Notes: a model not told the origin generated them from the letters alone. Shown: positions 12,600 to 24,863, numbered from the stretch's first letter. The stretch is 64,000 nucleotides of DNA from Entomortierella parvispora (GCA_963573315.1 OY752140.1:3534001-3598000); one strand, 5' to 3'. Made by a program: numbers and translations.

Positions 12600-12982
12600 G
12601 CACAACAGTCTCGAGTCTCGAGAGTGAACATATTTGGTCTGATGGGTACGTGTAATGTGAATGCTCTGCATGGAGTAGTTCCACTTCGCGAGCGGTTTGT
12701 TTTCTTGGACCGCTTGGCGAGCGCGTTATTGAATAAGAGGTTACTGTCCCCTCCTCGCCCTCTAGATGTAACTATTCGCCCTCCTTTCTTCCAGGCGGAG
12801 ACAATAACCTGTGAGTAGGTTGAGCTTTCTTTCAACTTTGTGCAACTTGTTGGAAAGCAAAAAGTAATTCGCCGCGTCGACCCAAAAGGGAGAGGATGCA
12901 GGCCATTGCTAGAATGCATAGCCCATATTAGGTCGGGTAGGCGAGAGTTGGACAGTTGGACAGTCATATCTATTTTCTTGGC

Positions 12983-13019
<37 letters not shown>

Positions 13020-14977
13020 TCAAGAGGTCAAAACCTCTAACATCCTCACAGCATCCAGCCCCAAATGTACTGTGCATGTTTGACAGCAGCCTCAATGTAA
13101 GTACATTGTCTTGATGCTTTGCGTGTGAGTATTCTCCGCCATTGTCCTTGTCATGTCCATTGCTTTCATTTTTAACAAGATCGATCATCAACGATATCAC
13201 GAGCACAATCTCTAAGTCGGAACTTGTCTCCTTCAAGTTTACAGCCGGTCAGTTAGTTTCCAGTTCGAGTGGTTTGTTTGATATCATGAGTAGGGCTAAT
13301 GATGGGAAGGACGAGAGGGAAGAGAGGGCAGATTTGCTCTGTACGACGTGGCGAAATCTGAGCTCGCCACCGCGGCAAACCGTGAAGCTGTCAGAACCTT
13401 ACAGGACGTTTCTAGCCTTCAAATTCAATGCCATTCCTTTTTTTTTTTTTTTTTTTTGCAGGGGGCGTTCATTCACATCAAGGCAGGTCGAACAAACAGA
13501 CGTGGATGTTTGTAAAAAAAAAAAAAATGCGGGTGGTATTCTGGAAGTACATGTACCGGTAGAGTATGAACAAGTCAGGTAAGGGTACCAATTAGTCATT
13601 GTCTCCAACTGTGGTCACTTTTAGGTTTGCTCATGGTTGAGGAGTAACGGAGCGTGAAAAAAGCCCATCGTCTATTCCTCTGCAAGACGCGTGGGTGTAA
13701 ACAATGAGCCCAGCACGTTTGCCCTTACTCAGAGTCAGGGGTTTCGGACAGAAGAGCAGATTTGGGAAAGTGTTTGGGTGCACAGGAGCGGGACAAAGTG
13801 TGATGTTGTGGTCACTGGCTTCATTAATCCCTCGCTCCACTTTCAAAAACGAGCCCGGAGTTAAAATGAACATTCCTGCTCGGGATTGCCTTCCGGTTCT
13901 CTTAAACCGTTACTTCTGCAGCGTTGCATAGGCTTCCATTTTCGTGGGAACAGGAAGGCCTGTAGAGTTGAGGGGAACTGCTCATTCAGGCACAAGGTAT
14001 TGCTCTTCCGGCTAAAGAGACCCAAACGGGGGAAGAATTGGTTGGGATGCACCGTGCAAAGAATTGGTTATGTTAGAAATGGAATGACGGGGTACTTCGC
14101 CCCGAATCTGCGACGCGTTGATCGTCGGCCCTTCAATTTCTTTTTACATCGTTGCTCCAAGTTGCCCCACGTTTACACAGGCACCGTCTTTTCGTTTGCT
14201 GTCCACCTTTGGCCCCCAGCCCCACTAGAAAGTGCAAACCCTGTCATCTCCTGTGGTCTGCTGATGGTACAATTGCTAACAAAGAACTGAAGGTGGAAAC
14301 AAAACTTCCCAGCCCTTCCATTCTTCTTTGATAAAACCGCACATTTTGAATTCGACAGCAGGCGATTGGCCTAAACTTGTGAGCAAACATTTTATTGAGT
14401 CAAAGATGTGGAATATCCTGCTTCTCGCGTTAGCAGCGGAAGATTCTAAGCAGAACGCGAAGGGACAGTCCAAACCATGCAATTGGCTCTTGGGACCCCC
14501 CGCCTATTCTACCAGAGTCACCCTAGCCTTTGCACGGAAGAGCACCCACTCTAGTAATTCCCCAAATGGAATAACGCGTCAATAATCGAGCTTGAACAAT
14601 CATCCCAATAGGGGCACGAAACTCGTACCACTCAGTGCAGCAGGCGCAAAATTGAGGTTATGAACGATCCTTCGCGTCAGTGAAAAGTTAAAGTCGCAGA
14701 GCGGTGCACTCTCATCTTGAGAGATTCTCTTGGTCTAGGCAGAGACCTGCCAATTGCGTACGTGGTTTCGCCACAAAAAGGCTGAGTTCATGTTATGAAG
14801 TTCAAGTATAAAAGCAAACAAAAGAGTCATTTTGGGGCCGTGGGGGAGTGGGGGGAACGCGTCTCTGTCACATATCAAAATACCTCACAGACGGAGAAGT
14901 GGGAATGACAGTTCCCAAGGGCTTTGGCCCAAGGGGTTGAATGTCTGTTTTATTGAATCGCTCAAAGTGACTAATAT
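12600..14977. other. Gene-poor spacer with homopolymer tracts
   Basis: About 2.4 kb between the two secreted-protein genes. It has a 31-nt T run near 12987-13017, a T run near 13438-13457 and an A run near 13515-13527. The longest open frame (13886-14290, +) shows no family, no signal peptide and no codon-pattern support, so it was not called. The first part of the spacer is the upstream region of secreted protein 1. Confidence 0.4.
12987..13017. repeat. Longest T homopolymer run in the gene-poor island
   Basis: Thirty or so consecutive T. Similar runs of 16-30 A or T occur near 8420, 8823, 11786, 13438, 16713, 17071, 18690, 22871, 29350, 29420, 29597, 40821, 44058, 44756 and 61970, nearly all between genes or in introns. 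Confidence 0.8.
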
Positions 14978-15406
14978 CTAGTTGGCAACCCAGTTCATCT
15001 CGCAGGTGAAGTGGTAGTTACCCTGGTTAGGGTCACCCGTGGCCTGGGCCTTGACACGGCTGTAGCTGAACTCCTGGTTTCGGGTCCAAAGGACAAAGTT
15101 GCAGCTCCTGTCAGTGGTGGTGATCTGAACGCAGTAGTTATCATCGTCGAAGCAAGTCTTGGATGGGAACTGCTGGCCGAACTGGATATGCTGGGTGTTT
15201 GAGTAGACGGTCTGACCGTTCTGGGTGGTAGTGACCGTGAAAGAGCCGGTGGATCTAGCATTCTTGCCACTCTGTTCGGTAACTTCGTCATATTTCAAAT
15301 CGACAACAAAGCCGCCGGAACGCTTCTCGAGGGTAGCGGGGGCAGCAAGGGTGGAAGCCACCAATCCAGAGAGGGCAACGAAGGCGAGAATCTTCTTTCC
15401 AATCAT
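14978..15406 (-). CDS. Small secreted protein 2 (paralogue)
   Basis: 142 aa, starting at MIGKKILAFVALSG. The frame is open further upstream, to 15496, but that extension lacks signal-peptide character and is absent from the paralogue. It has the same build as secreted protein 1: signal peptide, LEKR processing site, one SGGFVVDLKY unit, a Thr-rich segment (VTTTQNGQTVYSNTQ) and the four-cysteine tail ending in CEMNW. The segments around TCFDDDNYCVQITTTDRSC are the same in both, while the unit after the KR site and the last 30 residues differ. Function is unknown. The pair lies on one strand 2.6 kb apart, indicating an old tandem duplication. Confidence 0.8.
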   Translation of the reverse strand: MIGKKILAFVALSGLVASTLAAPATLEKRSGGFVVDLKYDEVTEQSGKNARSTGSFTVTTTQNGQTVYSNTQHIQFGQQFPSKTCFDDDNYCVQITTTDRSCNFVLWTRNQEFSYSRVKAQATGDPNQGNYHFTCEMNWVAN

Positions 15407-15597
15407 TTTCTTCTTTCTATAAGGTGGGGTAGAGTAAAGGAGAGACTTGGTTAGTACCATCTTCTCGAGTAAGGTCACTCGGGGCTGCAAGCACAATGAA
15501 GAGGATTGGAGGAGAAAGAAAACTTGCTTTGGTTGAGGTGATTGAGATGGAGGAGGATGTTGAGAATGATGAGAGAAATGTAGCGAACTGGCACTCT

Positions 15598-15607
15598 CTA
15601 TTTATAC
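15598..15607 (-). promoter_or_regulatory. TATA box of small secreted protein 2
   Basis: The minus strand reads GTATAAATAG, 192 nt upstream of the start, in the same sequence context as the TATA box of the paralogue. Confidence 0.65.
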
Positions 15608-16308
15608 AGAAAACTATGAGTATCGAGTATTTAGTAACCGCAAGTTACGCTCGAGATACTGGCAATGGCATACATTGTATATGGAGGTAAGGTGCCCTTT
15701 TCTTGTCTGGGATGCTTCGCTCACTTCTTTACTCACGAGCAATCATTGTTCAACGTCGGTATGAGAAAAAAAGTGTCACCCCCCTCGCCTCTCTGATCGT
15801 AGACTATGGACTATACAGTACATACATCTCTCAACATGCAGATACCTGGACGGTTGGACGGTTGTCTTTGTTTACTTGGTACCACCATTTCTTTCGGTTT
15901 CGGACCTAACCACCAACATTCTCACAATTTCCAATCCCGAACGTGCCTCAACATTTCCGAGTCTCAATGGGAACAGGTCGTCCAGCTACGGCCATGCGTG
16001 AGGGTTCCCAACTGTTATGATCGATATAGTCCATCAACAGTGTCGCAACGACCACAAGCAGTAACAGCACAGAGGCAGCCAATCAGTCTTTACCTTGTAA
16101 GCGCGCTCTATTGTCCAAGGTCATGGAAATAAGATACGGAAGAGTACTTTTGAGCTTTGACCAAGCAATGACTCCTCTATCAACAGATTGTCCTGAATAC
16201 TCAGAAAGATGTCCACAAAAAATGGGCTGTTGTTTAGTTTTTCTAGATCGGGAAGGCTCTGAGGGATAAAGGTAAGCTGCTGGACTCTAGACCAAATGTC
16301 CCTTGAGG

Positions 16309-16480
16309 TAGAGTCCTGGACAACAGAACACATTCTTTATATTTCCTCCAATTGAACTGGGAGTTCAATGAATTCCTCCTCAGCGTAAATTGAACTTCTG
16401 TGCAACAGCACCTGAATGAATTGGGATATTATAGAATGCAGCAGAAATATAAAGAATGCGTTCTGTTGTCCAGGACTCTA
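16309..16480. mobile_element. MITE-like element B with 35-bp terminal inverted repeats
   Basis: The left end reads TA then GAGTCCTGGACAACAGAAC. The right end is its reverse complement followed by TA. The arms run about 35 bp with one visible mismatch (an A/G at the 20th base inside the TA). The element between the TA dinucleotides is 16311-16478 (168 bp) and has no coding capacity. TA duplication at the ends is the hallmark of Tc1/mariner-type insertion, so this is probably a non-autonomous derivative. A further GGACTCTA end motif sits 20 bp upstream (16282-16289). Confidence 0.75.
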
Positions 16481-17088
16481 CTTTAGGCGACGAGCTGCAA
16501 GGATTTGGAGCCCACACTGTAACATCCACACTTTTGTATCTCTGTTTGTTCGTCCCAACTGAGCTTCGTCTTTGACATCGTTCCACTGTTGGCTATTGAG
16601 AATTGCTTCTTACCCACGGTAATGAGCAACTGAAAGTGAACAAAGCCACCATCGAATGGTTTGGGAGGCATGAGGGCTTGACAATGAGCTCGACTTTGAT
16701 TTGTACACTTTATTTTTTTTTTTTTTTTTTTCCACCGTGCAGGGTGAAAAGTATCAAAACGAGCAGCGATTCTGACGTCTATGGTTTCATGGGTCCCACG
16801 CTTGATGGTCAGAAACGGGCTCGGAAGAAAAATGAATGCTCTTTGTCCGGAATCGCGTTCCGGTTCTCGTGAGGCTCCCTTTTTCCTCATTGTTTGTGCA
16901 ACGTCTCACGGACTTTTAAAAATGTTTGTTTGTTCACAGGAAGTCCCATACTGTTCAGGAAATTTGCTCTTTCAACTCTCCGAGGAGAACGTTTGGGCCT
17001 CCGGGAAACAGAGATGCGATAGTCTAAGAGTCATTCGCCCATTAGTGGTCGATCCACTGGACCAATCACCAAAAAAAAAAAAAAAAAA

Positions 17089-17247
17089 TAGAGTCCAAGG
17101 CATCCTTTCGCAACCGCTAATATTTTGTGCAACTGAATTGATCTTGTTATTGAATCCTTCTGCGGCCAGTGTTTTTTTCGGAACGCACGGTCATTCATTG
17201 AATTGATCAAAAATATAAGCGGTTGCGAAAGGATGCCTTGGACTCTA
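17089..17247. mobile_element. MITE-like element A with perfect 28-bp terminal inverted repeats
   Basis: The left arm TA-GAGTCCAAGGCATCCTTT.. (17089-17118) and right arm (17218-17247) are perfect reverse complements over 30 bp including the flanking TA on each side. Imperfect pairing continues about 10 bp inward. The body (17091-17245, 155 bp) does not code. The first six bases inside the TA (GAGTCC) match those of element B 600 bp away, suggesting one transposase could act on both. The left end abuts an A run. Confidence 0.8.
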
Positions 17248-17803
17248 CTCGCCACTTTTCATCTTGATGGCAAGAGGTACAATACATGAACATGTACTTT
17301 TCTGCTAGGGCATCGGTCCGAGCTGATTATAGTCATCAAACAAAAATGGACAGAATCAGCCAAAATTCCCTACCCTGAGGCATGGAGACTAAACCCCCCT
17401 TGCGCAAAATCTACGACGCATTGATGGTCAACAGATCTGGAGTTCTGGAGTTCCCCACCCGCTCGCCCTTGCTTTTGAACACCCGCCAGAAATCCAACCT
17501 TATTTTCCATCCACGGCCGTGTGCTCTGATGGTCCAGCAGTCAAGAACAGCCGAAAATGGAAGCAATCTTCGTAGTGCGCGGACAAAAAAAAGAGCCAAG
17601 GGCGAGGTGGGGAAACAATCTCGACGAACTACAAGAAAAAAGAGTCTACGTGGACTAATCAGCACTGCCGCTGGTGAGTATTATTGGTGTTGTAAGGTAC
17701 AGCATCATCGCTCTCAATGTCTCCGTCTTGTTCTTGTAATCCTCGGCGTATATTTCAACCTCGTTGTCCCGTTCCAATGGATGCAGAGGGCTGAAAGGGC
17801 CAA

Positions 17804-17897
17804 GAATCACATCCGCAGCCTGGATAACTGTCGCTCTCGGTAGGCTCAAAAATCACATCCGCAGACTGAATAACTGTGACTCTTCTTCTTGGTAGGC
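17804..17897. repeat. Imperfect direct repeat, two units of about 45 bp
   Basis: Both units start AATCACATCCGCAG and end near GGTAGGC. The first is 17804-17844 and the second 17850-17897, with a few substitutions and a small insertion. No function is evident. Confidence 0.6.
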
Positions 17898-18187
17898 AGA
17901 AATTCACGGGAGCTGACGACTGGGGCGAGGGAGGACGCTGCTGCTTACAATTTCACAGTTCATACAGCAAAAATATTTCTTGAGGTCATGTTTTGATCCA
18001 ATTTATTGTATTTGGCGATGGATTCTTTAACTCACAAAAAGTTGCTACTGGCTCCCAAATTGACAGTGCTTATCCTTAATATATGTAGGTACAATCGTTC
18101 CTGAGGAGTGGTAGAAAGGGACAGGCAAAAGAGAGGATATCAGCGATGAGTCTTCAAAACCTGAGATGAACAAAAAAAAAAAGCGAT

Positions 18188-21100
18188 TCAAAAGAGTATA
18201 GAGTCCCATTTACCTTCAGCATTGGTGAAGAACGACATCTTGTGTTCCATGATGTGCTCAAAGGTACCATGGCCCTTGCTCTCCGGTTTCCGACCGCGTC
18301 CATGCTTGGCGTGATGCTGTGCATCAAATTCGGCCTCAGTCAAGACGTAGGACCAAGCAAATGGCGGTTCTCCCTCAAATGTCGCTACTACCTCGGCCTG
18401 TTCGTCTTCTCGAAGGTCCGTGATCAAGTTTTCACCTCCTGCAATCTTGACCGTTGGAATTGCCCAGATCTTTGTCGACATGTCCTCCAGTGATTGTGTA
18501 CAACACTCCTTTCGCTCAATCGTCTGACAGACCTTGGAGATTTGGAGCTGACCTGGTTTGCTGGCCTTGTAGGTAAAAACTCTAGACTTGGCATCCATCA
18601 CCTCCGTATGCTTGGCTTTGTCCAAGCTGTAGTGCACCTTGAATCTATGTCAGGACGCCCAGACCAAAAAGTGGCAAAGATCAGTAAAAACAAAAAAAAA
18701 AAAAAAAAAAAAAGAAGAGTGATTGTAACGCGTTTGAATTGCAAACATGACTTACGGTGGTTTTTGTCCCTGAACATCAAACTCGATCCTGTCTCCAACA
18801 CAAGTATCTGGAATAGGTCGTCTAGGTGTGATGCTGGGTGTGTCCAAGATATCAAACTCAACCTTGCTGAACGATCCGGAAGAGCATCCATTGACATCCG
18901 TCACTTTAAGGACAGAGACACTATGCAGTCCCATCTCTGTGAACCGGGCGGGCAGCTTCCATTCAAAGATGCCATTCTTGTTTGGTACTACATCATGCTC
19001 AAAGAATTTCTCGGCAGGCTTGTTGGGCCTCAAGATCTGGATTGCCAATGAGTAGGGTGCAACACCTTCCTGGATCTTGAACGACACAGACTCCTTCACG
19101 CCCGTGATCTCGTTTCGGCAGTATACTTGCTTAGTCGTGCTAACAAGGGCAGCAGTAGGAGGTGCCCGGACAGTATGCTTGAAGACCACCGTACGTTTCT
19201 CATGGCGCACTTGCACGTTTGCGTAGGTAGCATCCGAGAGCGTCTCAATGACGTAAGAGACCGTGCCAGCGCGATCAGTGAGAATAGGAAGTCTCATGGT
19301 TGCATGTGTAGAGACCGCTGGTGTGGGCGTCGAGATCACATCAGGGCCGCCCTTGGCAGGCTTAAACACGGTCTTGTAGCGAAGCGTAAATGGTGCCTTG
19401 CCAGTCAATCGCAGTTCCAGGGTTCGATCTGCATCTTTGCAAACAGCTGGAAGCACGAAATGGTCACCCTCTCTCGAAATCCTCTCTGAGGGCGCGATCT
19501 CTCCTTCGGGGACATTATCGCGGGGACCGCCACGGAAGCGAATCGAGTCAATCTTCAGATTCATCGTGGGACGCTCGCTGTACACAACCTGGCATCGCTG
19601 GGCTTGCTCCACTACATCGCCTTCGCAGAACGAATCCTTCACAGCCTTCAACACATATACTCCTGGCTTGTCGACAGGCACCAGTGCGTTCCTCGAGTCG
19701 GATGTGACAGACTCGACATCATCTGCACCCTCCAAGCTATACTTGATAAGCCATGGCGCTCCTCCTGTAAGATGAATGGGAATGTCGACACTGTCCCCTT
19801 CAGCAACCTCAATAGGCTTGTCGCACTGGAATGCCACAGTGGGCGGTCCATTGGATACCTCAATAGCCACATCCGAGACGCGCAAATCCTTTTGACAGCC
19901 ATTAGCAAGATCTGTGACTTTTCCGAGATCCTTTATGAGGAAAGGCAAAAAAAGTTAATTTCCATTCCTTGCGATATGACTTTCCAAAGTAGGCATCTGA
20001 CACTCATAAAGTCAATACTTACCACAGAGTATGTTCCTTCGCGTTCAAAGGGAGGCAGGGTCAACTTGGTCGACTTTTGAGAAATATTCTTTAGAGTCGA
20101 CAGCTGAATCTCGGTTCCTCGAATGATGCGGTACTCGATATCCCAGGGCCCGGTTCCAGAGAGCTCCACATCCAGTTGCTCAGAAGAACCTCGACAAGTT
20201 CTCATGCTTCGAATGTTCTTAAACTTGGCTGAGGGTTGAGGGTGGATGTTTTGGAAGACTGGGGACACGTCAACCTTAACATTGGCGTAGTTCTTGTCGC
20301 TCACGGATTTGAATCTGTACTCAAAGTTCCCAGATTGATCCGGCTTCAGCTCCAAATTCAATCGAGGCTTTGTTGATGAATGGCAGACTTCTGCGCCCTG
20401 GCGAACGTTATCACGGTAAACATCGTAGCAGACGGTCCAAGGCCCCTCTCCAGTAAAAGTAGCATCGACAGTGACACCAATGGCTCCGACACAAGAATCA
20501 TTGATAGGGTGCGAAATAATGTCAACAGTTGGATGAGTGGCGACAGTGACGGCGCAATCCCTTGGCAACTCCACTTCTCCTTCACAATAGGCATCCTTGA
20601 TATGCGAAAGAGTGTACAGGCCAGGGCGGTCTGCAACTATCTTGGCGAGTCGGTTGTCGCTAACAATGTCCTTCATGATCTGAGGCTCATCAATATCGGT
20701 CTTTTGATAGACGTATCCAATGTGGTAGGGTCCAGTGCCTTTGTTGATGGACAGGCCAATATTCTCACTGGGGTTGTCGCCGAGCTTGATGATCTTGATG
20801 GGTTTACGGGGATCGCAGTTCATGGACACTGTGGGCCGCTCCCGAACCTGAACATGACGAATCTCAGACTCGCTATGCCCTTGAGCTACAAGATTTTTGA
20901 AATCCATGACGTTGCCGCATCCATCCTTGACGCGCATCACCTGAAAGTCGTATTTTCCAGGAGTAGAGAGACCCATGCTGACAGAGAGGTTCATTTCATG
21001 TTGCTTGGCCCACGAGTAGTCGGGAACAGCGGGCTTGGACCATCCTGGAAGCCAGGGTGAAGAATAGTCGACTGGCTCAGCATCGATCTGCAAGTCCTGG

Positions 21101-22482
21101 TCATCTTTCCTGTGGTTATGAGAGTACCGGCGGTAAGTGACGGTCCATGGTGGAAGACCCCTCACAGAGATGGGAATATCGACGTTGCCCTTCCCTGAGC
21201 ACTGCTCTAGTTCCTCTTTGTGCTGATCGATCCTGGCTTCTGGGCACGACACTACATAAACCTCCTTGCTGTGGTCGAAGCGGATATCAATGTTATCCTT
21301 ATCCAAAATCCGGAGAACCTTGTACGCACCCGTAGATGACGCGATAAGGTTAAATGTCGATTTTGAGCCATCGAGAGATCGGGTCTTGTGAAATACTGTG
21401 CTGGATTCCTTGAAGGGTCCCGAAAGTTGATGCTTTGAGACCAGTCCAGTTTCGAAAGAGGTGATTGAGTACTCCAGAGAATGAGGGTCGCTGTCGTTGA
21501 AGGAGATGGGAATCTCGGGAAAATCCAGAAATTTGAGGCTGGCATCCGGTACACAGTAGCAGCGGTCGTCCTTGTTGAAAATCGCCGTGCTATCATTACA
21601 AGGCAGATGCAGTTAGACAATGTTGTTAGTTATTGTATCCCCAATAGTACTGATCTCTCACCTGTATGGCTTTTTCAACACGGTATGGCGACCGAGAAGA
21701 TGTTCGTCTTGATCTAGAGTTGAAAAGTGGTCGAAGTTCAGCCTTCCATTCCCAGTTTCGGTATCCAGATAGTCCAAACACGTAGGGTCCACTTGTTACC
21801 ATGAATAAGAGCACTGTCGCCTCTTGATGTTATCGGCGAGCCGGCATATCCCCAGACTAGTATAGGAAAAAACAAGAATGGAGAAATCCGAGATGAGAAT
21901 CCGTAGAGTATATCCTTGCTTGTGGTGTCCTGATTTATCCATAATGGGCGTCATATCCTTTCAAATTCAAGAAATGGCCATACCTTTTGACAAGGTAGAG
22001 CGCGCAATGGCCGAAGGCGAGATCTATGATCAGAGAGCAGAGGAACGTGATATGCAAATGAACACAACGAGTCAGTCCCGATCCAGAGTAAAGGGTCCAT
22101 TCTCTAATCGCTTATTCTTCCGAGACCCGTTTACCTCACGTGCTGTAAAGAGAACAAAGTTGAGGACAGTAAGGATAAAGAGGGCGATGATCAGGCGAAT
22201 GACAGGCAATTCTAGCCAGGGGATCCGCAGGTAGTTTAGCGCCACCAAGAACATGACATCGACCGCCAACCAGAGAATGAATCCAAAGAACTCTGCAGCG
22301 TAGTCGGATCGGACGATCCCGAGCCAGTAGTAGAGCTTGACCGCCTGAAGAAAAACAAAGGCCGAGACGGCATACATGCGCTGGGTTGGGCCATCACAAT
22401 AGTCGAGAGGAATGCGAGCATTGGAGGGGAAGGCATTCCGTGGCCTGGACCCTGAGGACTTTAGTGGGACCGGGGCAGACAT
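18188..22482 (-). CDS. POM152: Nuclear pore membrane nucleoporin Pom152
   Basis: Pom152 is the fungal pore-membrane nucleoporin that forms the lumenal ring of the nuclear pore complex. Proposed exons (minus strand) are 22482-22135, 22023-21984, 21791-21662, 21589-20023, 19930-18756 and 18644-18188, giving 1238 aa (yeast about 1340, fission yeast similar to this). The N-terminus is short and cytosolic. It is followed by three hydrophobic segments at about residues 36-57, 66-90 and 93-113, typical of the family. The conserved HLLGRHTV and PYSTA segment is rebuilt across an intron near residue 170. The rest is a chain of lumenal Ig-like repeats, each with a G-x-x-PW core (for example GLPPWTVTYRR and GTGPWDIEYR) and regularly spaced cysteines. 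Exons 2 and 3 are the least certain because the N-terminal region is weakly conserved. Confidence 0.92.
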
Positions 22483-22870
22483 TGGGCGGGGCGCCAGGTG
22501 GACAGAGGATCAGCCCAGTGGAGAGGATGGGATGGGGACAGGTGAACGCGTTAATGACTTTGTGGATTCAGACGTGAGACGCGCAGAGGAGGAGGAGGGA
22601 ATGAAGTCCTGTCCAAAGGGAGTCCTTGGTTCGAGTGGAGCCTTGTCGTTGTTATGGATGAGACACAGAGACAAGGGCGGTCCTGATTGCCGGTGCTGCC
22701 GAGGATGATGTCGCGGAAGAAGGGATGGGATGGGTGAGTGTCTGTCTGTGTGTGTGTGTGTGTGTAAGAAGTGTGCCTGTGCATGCTCACCGCAGGTGTG
22801 GTGAAGGGTGTGACTGCTTGGAAAAGGACAGTGGCGCGGCGCGTTGTTTTGGGTTAAGGGGCTCGTGCTT

Positions 22871-22901
<31 letters not shown>

Positions 22902-23592
22902 GTTGTTTGGGCACACAAGAAGGAACAGACAGGAGAGGAGCAACAAGGGCGTGGGGACGGATGGATGGATGGGATGGACTGGTGAGCATGGTCCATGATG
23001 GCATGGCTGCATCTTTGAAAAAAGACTCTGAGAAGAAGGCACCGCCAGGGAGGGAAGGGGGCTTGTAGACAGGAACATATTCACACACGGTCCCCCACGC
23101 CCCTTTTCCGCTTTAGCAGGCGCTCATTCATCAAAAAAGGCGTGTTTTCGCTGCTGCTCTCGGGAGTGAAGCAAGCAAGCAAGTCAAGGCAAGGCAAGGC
23201 AAAGCAGGGAAGCAAGGGAAGCAAGGTGGGGATGTTTTTTCTCTTCTCTGTTCTCTGCTCTCTTCGTTCCGTCCTTGCATCTTGGCCTCTTGGTCAGCTC
23301 TGCGTCTCTTCTTCCTCTTCCTCTTCTTCCCCTCCCTTCCTCCTTCCTCCTCCTTCTCCTCTCCTCTCACACCCTTTCCCTGTCTTCCTTCTTCTTCCCA
23401 CTCTCCGTGTCCATTTGACCATCTGCGAGAGCGGGTCCTTTGTTCTGCTCTCCCACGCTTGCCAGCCGTGGGCCCAGTTCATTTCAATCAGATTTGACCT
23501 TTGATTGGCCCCCCTCCCCCCTCCTTCATCCCTTGTCATCCCCTTCCGCTCGTTGTCTCTTGCTGCTTGATCCCCCCCTTCCGCAGCCTCGC
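22483..23592. other. Divergent promoter region, POM152 and RNA helicase
   Basis: Shared upstream region of two divergent genes. It contains a GT dinucleotide repeat (22747-22765), a T run of about 30 (22871-22900), tandem GGATG and GCAAG/AGGCA motifs, and a CT-rich leader (23230-23590) before the helicase start. No independent gene is supported. Confidence 0.45.
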
Positions 23593-24819
23593 ATGTCCCT
23601 GTCCTTGCTTGCCATGGACCTCCCGACCCCCGGTTCGACTCCCACCAAGCACATGCATCAACCCTTCAATCCCAACCACCTCCCGGTGCACCAGCAGCAG
23701 CAGCAACAGCAGTTGTACGGGAGTAGCCCAGTCCGACCTGGCATTGGGAAGAGGGTGTCGTATTCGGCAGTAGCAGCAGCAGCGGCAGCAGCACCAGCAC
23801 CAGCAGCCCGCCCGATGGCCTTTGGAGCGAGCGGTGGCGGCAGTTCCCAGCAGGACCACCAGGCCAACCGCCAGAGCGCATCGCTGTCGTTCAACAGCGA
23901 GTCCTTCCCCCCCTTGATGAGTTCCTCGTTTGAGAACCATCCTCCCAGCCTGGGTGCTATCGGTCCGAATCACTCGCAGCAACAACAACAACAGAAGCAG
24001 CAGCAGCAGCAACATCGATTCTCGCGTAGCCCGAGCCCTAATCGGTCCAACGTGCGGTCTCCTCCAGTGCCTGGTGCGTCGTCGTCGAGCGGGCGCGTGT
24101 CGCCCGTGGGCTTCTTCCCGGGATCCCTGCCTGGCCAGACCATGGGCCAGGGTCTTCGCCAGCCCTTTGGCGATAACACGGCGTCGCCCACATACTCGAT
24201 TCAAAGCAACGCCAACAGCGTTGTCAACAGCAATCTGCCTGCAGCATCCTTTGGCGCAGCGCAACCGCTGCAGGAGAGTCATTTCCACAGGAACAACAGC
24301 AACCACAGCAGCAGCAACAATAGCATCACGAGCAATGGACCATGGCCCTTGACCCCAGGAGCGCATCCCCTGCTGCCATACTCACCCCATCTCCATCCCC
24401 ATCCGGACCAAACCCCACTCAGTATACCCCAGACGTTGTTTCTCGGCCATGCCGACTACTCGCCTCAGCCCTATTTCGACCCAGGCATGGTGGAGGACCC
24501 GTCCTATTTCATGGCCTCGCCTATGCCCTATCCTGGACACCAGCCGTTCATGCAGCAACACCAACAGCGCGTTGGCCGTCCCTTGTCGGCCCAGTTGAGC
24601 ATGGCTGGGACGCCCTTGGTCGCTCCGCAGCCCTCACGTCGTCAGCGCCTTCTGCAGCAGAACCAAGGCCAGACCCCTGGCTTTCAACCGGTCAAGCAGG
24701 CGTTCCAATATCAGCCTCCGTTCAATCCCTATCACAATAGTCATCACTTTCAGCAACAGCAGAGTCAGCAGCAACAGCAGAACCAGCAGTACCAACAGAG
24801 CCAGCAACAGCACCAGCAA

Positions 24820-24863
<44 letters not shown>

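Larger units (their letters stand above)
15608..18187. other. Gene-poor island containing MITE-like elements
   Basis: About 2.6 kb without a supported gene, between secreted protein 2 and the POM152 3' end. It carries two short inverted-repeat elements (listed separately), a T run near 16713-16731, an A run near 17071-17088 and an imperfect direct repeat (17804-17897). Open frames such as 17382-17843 have no recognisable domain. Confidence 0.45.

Noticed and set aside
13886-14290. 134-codon open frame between the secreted-protein genes
   Set aside because: No signal peptide, domain or paralogue visible; I could not support it beyond being open. A weak resemblance to 16830-17000 was too faint to use.
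17382-17843. 153-codon open frame and its minus-strand counterpart
   Set aside because: No recognisable domain and it runs into a direct repeat; likely non-coding.
18198-18205. TAGAGTCC near the POM152 stop as another MITE end
   Set aside because: It is the coding end of POM152 (WDSILF) and has no inverted partner nearby.
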